From NCBI GenBank assembly GCA_028278345.1, contig JANQEL010000215.1, positions 1 through 60,293 on the forward strand: 60,293 bases of DNA. Reading direction: 5' to 3'. Below, in pieces: positions 9,092-15,258 of the stretch. The notes under the pieces are model-generated. The model was not told the origin of the DNA, ran no database searches, and was given only the letters and a program-made list of their open reading frames with translations. The first letter of the stretch is position 1, and each line of letters opens with the position of its first letter. The translations under genes and the position numbers were made by a program. Origin of the DNA: Myxococcota bacterium (GTDB lineage: Bacteria; Myxococcota_A; UBA9160; UBA4427).

Positions 9092-10056
9092 TCGCACCCG
9101 GTTTCCGGGCGCCGGGTCGGGCGTTCGCATGCCGTTCCGGCTCGAGATCGACACCTTATCGCACCGCGCATCCGAGCCGGAAATCAAGATGGAATCGAGC
9201 TCGTCGGCAGAGCGATCCGGGCGCCGGATCGAGGGCGAGGACGCGACTCGATCGGAGCAATGCGGCCTGTGGGCAGGCTGCGAAGCGCGACACGAAACAC
9301 TCGATCACCACAGTCGTCGACTCGCAAGACCTCGCCCGATCGAATTCCGATTTGGCCTTGAGATCGGTATCCAATCGTATGATTCGAGAAAGACACCAAA
9401 ATGCGTCGTTTCAAGATGAACTCGCCTCATAACGGGGCAAGAGAGAGACGTGGTGTTGCGCCAGGCGTCGCAGGTCGATACGTCATGCGATCTCGACACG
9501 AACCGACCGGTCCTCGCGTCGGAAGCGACGTCAGCTTGCTGATCCAGCATCCGATGAACTGTGCCGATGTTTTCAAGATGCCAGAGCGCCGGCCTCGCTG
9601 ACGAAGACCGTCCCGTTGCGGGTTCTGGACGTGGATTCGGCGCTCGAGGCGATGGCCGAAAGAGCACGCGAACCCGTACGCGAACTCGTTGGTTGCAGGA
9701 CCGAACACCGGCCAAGCATCGAAGTCAACCGCGGCCCTTTGTCTTACCTATCCGTCGCACCCAAACGGTCACCTCGGCGGCTCGTTTCGCAGACGGATCT
9801 CCAGTCCGGTCTCGGGACCGTCTCCTTGCTCTCGTGGCGCTGAGTTCACCCTCATCCGAGACCCGGAGAGGACCCGGAGCCCTCAGCGCGTCTGGAGCAC
9901 CTCCACCCTGGTCATCAGAGCGCGCTCGAATCGGCGCAACCGAGTGGGGCTTCGACGGCCGCAGTTGCAGCCATCGTTCGACGGTTTCGCATAGCGATCC
10001 TGCGTTTCCCCAACGCGTGAATTCGGGGCCTCGAAGAGGCGGCTTGTGAAAACATT
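9092..10056. other. Gene-free stretch upstream of the PEP-CTERM promoter
   Basis: Almost one kilobase in which no frame looks like protein: the openings are Arg/Ser/Pro-rich antisense-type translations without start signals. A small hairpin (ACCCGG 9096-9101 with CCGGGT 9112-9117) follows the membrane-protein stop and may mark its transcript end, though it has no U run. GACCCGGAG is repeated directly near 9860-9880. No tRNA, IS end or array was found. Confidence 0.6.
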
Positions 10057-10082
10057 TTCCAGGTTTTCCAAGTTTCCTGGAA
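10057..10082. promoter_or_regulatory. Inverted repeat, candidate enhancer site for a sigma-54 activator
   Basis: TTCCAGG (10057-10063) and CCTGGAA (10076-10082) form a perfect 7-bp inverted repeat with 12 bases between, about 100 bp upstream of the -24/-12 promoter at 10174. That is the usual distance for binding sites of NtrC-family activators. The TTTTCCA heptamer also occurs twice directly (10055-10061 and 10064-10070). The locally AT-rich context contrasts with the surrounding GC-rich DNA. Confidence 0.5.
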
Positions 10083-10173
10083 CCCCGATCCAAGGGTCCG
10101 GATGCGCCCCACCCTGGTCCCAAAAATCCCCTTGTCTTTCAGCGACTTAGAACATCCCTTGCGATGCAGGGAG

Positions 10174-10190
10174 TTGGCATTGTTATTGCT
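10174..10190 (+). promoter_or_regulatory. Sigma-54 (-24/-12) promoter
   Basis: TTGGCATTGTTATTGCT carries the invariant GG (10176-10177) and GC (10188-10189) separated by exactly 10 bases, within TGGCA and TTGCT. This matches the RpoN consensus TGGCACG-N4-TTGCW at all core positions except CG to TT. Transcription would start near 10200-10202, giving a leader of roughly 500 nt before the PEP-CTERM gene. Sigma-54 promoters are a known feature of PEP-CTERM gene control in other bacteria (PrsK/PrsR systems). Confidence 0.8.
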
Positions 10191-10474
10191 CTATGAGACA
10201 CCATTAAGTGGCATCCAACCCACGGCATTTCGGCCACTCCCTGAGCACCTTCTGGAGGCGCTCAGAAGCATGTCAGCCAGGGCTCGAATTGCGCTCGTCG
10301 TGGGCCAGGAAGCAGAGAGAGAAACTTTTCCACTCCGACGGTTCGACACGAGCGGAAAACAACTCTCCGGCAACGCGAGAAACACAATTCAGGAGAAAAA
10401 ATTTCATCGAACATCGTGAGCTCGAGAGTCGGTTGAGCACAACGCTGTTTGTTTGACACGACGCTTCGGCGCCG

Positions 10475-10530
10475 GCTGCGGGGACGCAGCTTGGGGGTGG
10501 GGCGAGTCAGCCAGGAGCCGGGGACGGCTC
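10475..10530 (+). promoter_or_regulatory. Twin leader hairpins with identical GGGGAC loops
   Basis: GCTGCG-GGGA-CGCAGC (10475-10490) and GAGCCG-GGGA-CGGCTC (10515-10530) are perfect hairpins, 24 bases apart. If the closing C-G pair opens, both present the hexaloop GGGGAC. GGA displayed in a hexaloop is the classic recognition element of CsrA/RsmA translational regulators, which often bind two such sites. Whether this organism has CsrA cannot be seen here. Confidence 0.5.
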
Positions 10531-10573
10531 ACAGGAACACAACGACAGAACAACACGAGTGACACACGAAATT

Positions 10574-10671
10574 GGTCTCATGAAGACCGCGGCAAAGCGC
10601 ACTGGGAAGGTTCGTGAGCGGACCGAGCGCGGAGCCAAAGCAAGGACGGGCGAGTCCGGTGGAGCGGTCTT
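10574..10671 (+). promoter_or_regulatory. Leader RNA with mutually exclusive stems (possible RNA switch)
   Basis: AAGACCGC (10583-10590) pairs perfectly with GCGGTCTT (10664-10671), enclosing about 73 nt that can fold further (GGAC/GTCC near 10643). The same AGACC (10584-10588) can instead pair with GGTCT (10574-10578) in a short hairpin whose loop CATGA contains an ATG. The two folds exclude each other. The long stem ends 26 nt before the PEP-CTERM start codon. The enclosed sequence was compared with the c-di-GMP-I consensus and does not match convincingly. Confidence 0.4.
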
Positions 10672-10723
10672 GCCCGGGATGAAAAAGGGACTCAAAGATG
10701 ATGTTTTCGACTGCTTTTGCTGA
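10580..10723 (+). CDS. Possible leader peptide overlapping the PEP-CTERM start
   Basis: An ATG at 10580 opens a 47-codon frame rich in Lys and Arg (MKTAAKRTGKVRERTERG at its start), ending at TGA 10721-10723, 26 bases inside the PEP-CTERM gene in another frame. Its start codon lies in a hairpin loop and no ribosome-binding site precedes it. It could be a regulatory upstream reading frame or chance. Confidence 0.2.
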   Translation: MKTAAKRTGKVRERTERGAKARTGESGGAVLPGMKKGLKDDVFDCFC

Positions 10724-11501
10724 ATCGGACCACGGACTTACGGCGATCCAACGGCTGCGCCCCGCCCTCCTGGGCGTGGCCTTCCTCGCGAGTTTCGCCA
10801 TCGCGACCACGGCGAGCGCCTGGTCGTACACCCTGAACGCCCCGATCGTGATCGACGGAACGAACAACGCCGGCACCGGCGTGATCGGCACGATCAACGC
10901 GGTCGGCGGTGCGCTCACCACGATTCCGACGCCGAGCGGGAACGCCGCGGGTGTGGTGACGAGCCAGGCCACCCAGGACTTCGTCTGGTTCGAAATCACC
11001 CTGGCACCCGGCTCGGTGGCCGTCGACCAGATTCAGGTCTCCGTCGTTCCGCACACCTTCGACGTCGGCTTCGAGTACTGGAGCCCGACTCACGGTGCTG
11101 CACGCGTCATCGGCGCCAGCTACAGCTCCGGTACGGGCGTCGAACCGAATGACAACGGTGGCCCGACGGTGCGAGCTCCGGTTGCGGTGGATACGGCCTT
11201 CGGCGGCTTCGCCGAATTCAACTGGGACTTCGGCGACGCCACGGCGCTCAACCACCTGCAGGGCGGCGACACCTCCGCCGATCTCGTCTGGGTGGGCGAG
11301 GTCCTGAGCGGCGGCCCCGGCGTGATCTTCAACAACACGATCGACTTCATGATCTCGGCGGCCGGCGGTTCCACGCCCTTCACCGTCACGGGCATCGTGC
11401 CGGAGCCCAGCACGGGCTTGCTGCTCAGCAGCGGCCTGATCGGCATGGCGATGAAGCGACGCCGCGAAGCACGCGCCCGTCGCGAGGCCGCGCGCAGCTG
11501 A
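10698..11501 (+). CDS. PEP-CTERM sorting-domain protein
   Basis: A 267-residue secreted protein. The signal peptide covers residues 1-41 (ALLGVAFLASFAIATTASA). The C-terminus has the exosortase sorting signal: VPEPSTG (234-240), a hydrophobic helix (LLLSSGLIGMAM) and a basic RRR tail. Exosortase cleaves at PEP and transfers the protein to the cell surface or matrix. The middle is a beta-rich domain of about 190 residues with no recognised catalytic motif (FVWFEITLAPGSVAV, FAEFNWDFGDAT). Two ATGs are adjacent; GGGA lies about 8 bases upstream. Controlled by the sigma-54 promoter and structured leader. No exosortase or polysaccharide genes are in the window, so processing must come from a distant locus. 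Confidence 0.88.
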   Translation: MMFSTAFAESDHGLTAIQRLRPALLGVAFLASFAIATTASAWSYTLNAPIVIDGTNNAGTGVIGTINAVGGALTTIPTPSGNAAGVVTSQATQDFVWFEITLAPGSVAVDQIQVSVVPHTFDVGFEYWSPTHGAARVIGASYSSGTGVEPNDNGGPTVRAPVAVDTAFGGFAEFNWDFGDATALNHLQGGDTSADLVWVGEVLSGGPGVIFNNTIDFMISAAGGSTPFTVTGIVPEPSTGLLLSSGLIGMAMKRRREARARREAARS

Positions 11502-11502
11502 C

Positions 11503-11545
11503 GCGCAACGTATTGCGCAAGGTCGCGAGCCGATTGGCGCTCGCG
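11503..11545 (+). terminator. Two hairpins right after the PEP-CTERM gene, no U run
   Basis: GCGCAA-CGTA-TTGCGC (11503-11518) and CGCGAGC, 8-nt loop, GCTCGCG (11524-11545) follow the stop codon at once. Without a T tract they are weak as intrinsic terminators. They may protect the mRNA 3' end or act with Rho, letting some transcription continue to the next gene. Confidence 0.4.
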
Positions 11546-12042
11546 GCCAGGTGAGTCGATCCCGAACGACCACGCATGCGCGAAAACCGGAGCGAACCGC
11601 CCAGAAACTCTGCGAGAAAAGCGATTTCGAGACCACACACACATGTGCCGTACCCACCCGACCGCCAGGTCCGGCACGAGATAGAGCGCAGGCGGTCACC
11701 ACAGTCCCGGAACCACGAAGGATCCAACCCGACACATCGCGCACGGCGCCTCATCCAACCCCGTGCGCTCGTAAGAACCCAAACGACAACCCGCGGTGCA
11801 GAGCGACCTCCAATAGCGACGCACCGAGATCGTAGAAGGCAAGGGAACGACAGCGAACGATTCGAACCTCGAGAAGGCCGCAGACGACGTCAGCCGTCGG
11901 CCGTAGTCAGTTGCAGTGGACACAGACGCCGAACGCACTTCCGGGGATTCAAAGCACGACCGCACGACGGCCATCGATGCCCCTTGATGCTGGGGGCTTC
12001 GGTCGAGGAAAGGCCGCTTTTGTAAACCAACGGGGAAGGGGA
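11546..12042 (+). other. Non-coding interval between the two secreted-protein genes
   Basis: About 500 bases rich in A and C on the plus strand (many ACC, CGAAC and CACAC runs), so the transcript would be poorly structured. No frame looks coding. GGGGA motifs occur at about 11951 and twice near 12031-12041. No sigma-54 or clear -35/-10 promoter was found, so the downstream gene may be read from the sigma-54 promoter. Confidence 0.5.
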
Positions 12043-12066
12043 CCGAAGCAGGCCCACTTGCTTCGG
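12043..12066 (+). promoter_or_regulatory. Hairpin just upstream of the modular secreted protein gene
   Basis: CCGAAGCA (12043-12050) pairs with TGCTTCGG (12059-12066) across an 8-nt loop. It ends 14 bases before the AGGAG ribosome-binding site (12081-12085) and may shield or stabilise the leader. Confidence 0.45.
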
Positions 12067-12093
12067 GATACAGACAGACGAGGAGTTGTCACA

Positions 12094-14325
12094 ATGAAGA
12101 CACGACGGTTGTTTCAACTGCTGTCCTCGGCCCTGATCGCGTTTGCGATGGCCGCGGGGGTGGCACAAGCCGGTCCGGACGAAACGGGTAGCGCCGTTAT
12201 CGACGAGCCGACTGGAGTCCCGGGACTCTGCGACGCGCCTTGTTACAGCGTCCAGAAGGACTTCGAGTTCTGGCTGCATGACAATCCGGACAATCCGCTG
12301 GTTTCGCCGAACGCGGGCGAACACACTTACGTCTACAAGCTCACCCACCTCGGTGGGTCGTCCACCATCTTCGTGCCGGGCGTCATCGGCTTCAACCTGG
12401 TGCTCGACGATACGCAGGTGAGCGACGCAGGTTACATCCTCGGTTCGCCGGGTGTGGTTCCCAGCGCGAGCCTGATCCTCACGGGTCAGGTGAAGTGGGA
12501 ATTCCTGACGTTGCCCATCACGGATGGTGAGATGTCGGCTCTGCTCTATCTGCACTCGCCGCTGCTTCCGGGCGATGTCGACGACACCATGTTCGGCGTG
12601 CAGGGTCAGCTCTCCCTCGACGCCCAGGGCACGTGCCGAGGCCCGCTGATCGAGCCGGTGAACGAAGTCTGTGCCGTTTCGGTCGAGAAGGAAGGCTGCG
12701 TCGTGCAGCCGCCGGACGTCACGGGCGACTCCTGCGAAGGCAAGCTCGAAGCCTTCTGCTTCGAGTACACCGGCCTCGGTTGTGACGCCTCCAGTCACCT
12801 CCAGGCGCCGCGCAAGGCCTTCTGTGCGGGTGGTGCGAACGGTGAAGAGCCGGTCAGCATCATCGTGTACACGAAGAAGCGAAAGCGCTGGGGCTGGAGC
12901 CACCGCTGGTGGGGCAAGAAGAAGAAGCGCCGAACGGTCTACGCGGCCGAATCGGACGTGATGGTCGGCGACGTGATCTGCGCCGACTCGCAAACCGCCG
13001 GCAAGCACCACTTCCCGAGCAAGACCTATGTGAAGATCTCGGATGGTGGTGGACACCACGACATCATCGAGGTGGACAAGTTCCACACTTCCTGCTCACA
13101 GCCGTTCGCACTGGGTAACCAGTTCGGCAGCGTCAAGATCGTGAGCATCACCTCCACCGAGGGCGGCACCGTTACGCTCGAGGAACAGGAGGAGGAAGAA
13201 GAGGATGCTTGCGTCACCGAGATCGATCAGACGCCGCCGCCCCACTGCGTGGGCAGCGTCAAGAAGCTGTTGATCCGCTACACCGGTACGGACTGCACCG
13301 CGACCATGACTTCCCAGGCCTCGCACGGTTGGGAATGCGTGGATCCGGGTGTCCAGACGGGTGATTCGGTTCGCATCAAGATCACGGATTCGGCTTCGCC
13401 GAGTTCCACCGTGCTCTTCGATGACCAACCGATCGAAGTCGGCGACATCTTCGAGGTGTATCCAGACGGTTCGACCTTCGATCCCACGACGGGCTTCTGG
13501 GTCAAGGATCACGTGAGCGATGCGGTCCTCCAGGACGGCTACTTCCACACTTCGTGCTCGAAGCCGCTGAACCTCGGCGACCAGTTCGGTTCGCTGCAGA
13601 TCTACGGCATCGAAACGACGGGTGGTGGTACGGTCACGCTTGGCGCCGAAGTCGAGTACACCTACACGGTGACCAACGACACCCAGTGGCCGGTGGTCGA
13701 CGTGAGCGTGGACGACGACAAGCTCGGCAACATCGTCTCCGGTGCGACGATTCCTGCGATGAGCAGCGCTGTATACACGGCGACCGCAACCATCGAGGAA
13801 GAGACCACCAACATCGCGACGGTGACCGCCAACGGCACTTCCTCGGGTACCGAGGCGTGCATGCCTGGCGAGGACAGCGCGACCATTACGGTTGCCGAAC
13901 CGCCGATGGAACCGACTGTCTGCTCGAAGAAGATCTCGGCCATGCTCTTGAAGTACACGGGCCCGGATATTCTCGGCGCGACGGTCTACCTGGACGCCAA
14001 GAACGTGAGCGATACCGTGACGTACGGCCCGATCGACCTTCTCAACGGCACGATTCTGTCGAGCCCGGATGAGAACGGATTCTCGATCGACGGTACGGCG
14101 CATGGTGACTCGCACCTTGGCAGCTGGGTCAACGTGACCATCTGGTCCCCGAGTGGAGACGTCATCGAGAAGCTGAGCAGCAGCTGCTGCACGCCCATCT
14201 CGACCGATGCTCCGGCTCCGCTCCACAGCCCGCTCGGCGATCCCTCGTCGAACTGGTTCGTGGTGGACTTCGCGGAGAAGACCGGTTGGTATAGCCACCC
14301 GCAATGCGGCCAGTGCAACTACTAG
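12094..14325 (+). CDS. Secreted modular Cys-rich protein with tryptophan-rich polybasic insert
   Basis: A 743-residue protein; AGGAG eight bases before the ATG fixes the start. Signal peptide residues 1-26 (LIAFAMAAGVAQA). A unique N-domain (about 45-185) is followed by module A (214-362), module B (385-516), a DUF11-like beta domain (517-600) and a shortened module C (610-743). Modules share an opening C-x(n)-YTG (FEYTG 223-227, IRYTG 394-398, LKYTG 619-623) and, in A and B, HTSCS-x-P then LG-x-QFGS and GGTVTL. Paired cysteines suggest disulfides. Module A carries KRWGWSHRWWGKKKK in 261-280 where B has a neutral loop, followed later by an EEQEEEEE run (363-370). No anchor or sorting signal is at the C-terminus, so it is probably released or held non-covalently. 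Partnership with the preceding PEP-CTERM protein is likely but inferred. Confidence 0.8.
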   Translation: MKTRRLFQLLSSALIAFAMAAGVAQAGPDETGSAVIDEPTGVPGLCDAPCYSVQKDFEFWLHDNPDNPLVSPNAGEHTYVYKLTHLGGSSTIFVPGVIGFNLVLDDTQVSDAGYILGSPGVVPSASLILTGQVKWEFLTLPITDGEMSALLYLHSPLLPGDVDDTMFGVQGQLSLDAQGTCRGPLIEPVNEVCAVSVEKEGCVVQPPDVTGDSCEGKLEAFCFEYTGLGCDASSHLQAPRKAFCAGGANGEEPVSIIVYTKKRKRWGWSHRWWGKKKKRRTVYAAESDVMVGDVICADSQTAGKHHFPSKTYVKISDGGGHHDIIEVDKFHTSCSQPFALGNQFGSVKIVSITSTEGGTVTLEEQEEEEEDACVTEIDQTPPPHCVGSVKKLLIRYTGTDCTATMTSQASHGWECVDPGVQTGDSVRIKITDSASPSSTVLFDDQPIEVGDIFEVYPDGSTFDPTTGFWVKDHVSDAVLQDGYFHTSCSKPLNLGDQFGSLQIYGIETTGGGTVTLGAEVEYTYTVTNDTQWPVVDVSVDDDKLGNIVSGATIPAMSSAVYTATATIEEETTNIATVTANGTSSGTEACMPGEDSATITVAEPPMEPTVCSKKISAMLLKYTGPDILGATVYLDAKNVSDTVTYGPIDLLNGTILSSPDENGFSIDGTAHGDSHLGSWVNVTIWSPSGDVIEKLSSSCCTPISTDAPAPLHSPLGDPSSNWFVVDFAEKTGWYSHPQCGQCNY

Positions 14326-14408
14326 AAAGGGAAAGACAGTGGCACTGACTGCAGTCACGGCGGCGGCAACAGGGTCGCCGTGCACTAGCGGTACATAGGA
14401 AAGAGGAG

Positions 14409-14440
14409 CCGCCCCTCATCTTCGGATGGGGGGCGGTTTT
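14409..14440 (+). terminator. Strong rho-independent terminator
   Basis: CCGCCCC (14409-14415) pairs with GGGGCGG (14430-14436) and an inner CATC-TTCG-GATG adds a UUCG tetraloop, followed by TTTT (14437-14440). It closes the PEP-CTERM and modular-protein region. Confidence 0.88.
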
Positions 14441-14511
14441 CCTGTCTCCGGATCATCCGCAGCACCCCTCCTCCCCAACGTCCCGCGCCCGAACGAGTCA
14501 TCGAGAACACC

Positions 14512-15252
14512 TTGCCCGGCACCCTGGTATTCATCCTGATCTGGCTCGCGATCGCCTTCGTCGCGTGGTGGATCAGTCGCCCCTCCGAAGACGAGCGCGA
14601 CGTACTCGGCAACACGAGCCTCGGCCGCCTGCTCTTCTCGTTCGACGAGACCCGCAATCGCGCCCAGTGGTCCCTCGAGAACGAGAACATCGTGCGACGC
14701 GTTCGCACGCGATCCCTGGCCTGCGCGTTGCTCGCGCTGGCACCGCTTCCCATCTGGATCGCGATCTCGGCGATGGACGACGCCTCCGAACCCGACAGTC
14801 TGGCCGAGTTCGAAGAAGAGCTCGAGGAAGACGAACGGCCGGCGAATCGCGTCGCCCCTAAGAAGGAAGAAGAGAAGGTGCTCGTCCGCACCTACCGGCG
14901 AAAGGAAGGCGATCGCGGACCGCCGGAGGTCATCGAGGAGTACCGCGTCGAAACCCTCGAAGAGAAGCGCGATCCGATTCGCCTCTATGGCACGGCCAAA
15001 GTCGCGGCCAAGTACGACGTCGACCAGCTCCTCGGCATCACGATCACCAACATCAAGCCCGGCAGCTTCTGGGAGATGGTCGGCTTTCGCGATGGCGACT
15101 TCATCCTCGAAGCCAACGGCGAGTTGATGGACGACCCGAATACCAGCGTCGCCTTCATGAACTCGATGCACAACGCGCCCGAGGTCATCGTTCGCGTGCG
15201 CGGCGTCGACGACATCGAGCGCACCCTCATGTACAACGCGCCGAAGGAATAG
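14512..15252 (+). CDS. Membrane protein with C-terminal PDZ domain (GspC-like)
   Basis: A 246-residue protein from a TTG start; no ATG exists before the first helix. Transmembrane segments at residues 4-22 and 68-87, an acidic and then Lys/Glu-rich linker (95-150), and a PDZ domain at about 170-243 with GITITNIKPGSFWEMVGFRDGDFILEANG split over 175-203 (the GSFWEMVGFRDGD core is typical). The order membrane anchor, charged linker, PDZ is that of type II secretion GspC or degradosome-type adaptor proteins. No other secretion genes flank it. It most likely recruits partner proteins in the periplasm. Confidence 0.75.
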   Translation: MPGTLVFILIWLAIAFVAWWISRPSEDERDVLGNTSLGRLLFSFDETRNRAQWSLENENIVRRVRTRSLACALLALAPLPIWIAISAMDDASEPDSLAEFEEELEEDERPANRVAPKKEEEKVLVRTYRRKEGDRGPPEVIEEYRVETLEEKRDPIRLYGTAKVAAKYDVDQLLGITITNIKPGSFWEMVGFRDGDFILEANGELMDDPNTSVAFMNSMHNAPEVIVRVRGVDDIERTLMYNAPKE

Positions 15253-15258
15253 AAGGCT

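Noticed and set aside
9561..10123. Long open frames on both strands in the gene-free stretch
   Set aside because: Arg/Ser/Pro-rich composition, no ribosome-binding site, no family resemblance; typical of non-coding high-GC DNA.
10583..10671. c-di-GMP-I (GEMM) riboswitch in the PEP-CTERM leader
   Set aside because: GGCAAAG-like pieces occur, but the order and spacing of the conserved GGGCAAACC and GGGACGCAAAGCC blocks are not met.
11840..11880. tRNA T-loop-like GGTTCGAATC on the minus strand
   Set aside because: No T-stem, anticodon arm or acceptor stem can be formed around it.
11911..12093. Upstream extension of the modular secreted protein
   Set aside because: The signal peptide and AGGAG site place the start at 12094; the extension would bury the signal peptide.
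11500..12093. Second sigma-54 promoter before the modular protein gene
   Set aside because: TTGGCGCTCGCGG and CCGGCACGAGATAGAGC lack the exact 10-base GG-GC spacing and the TTGC box.
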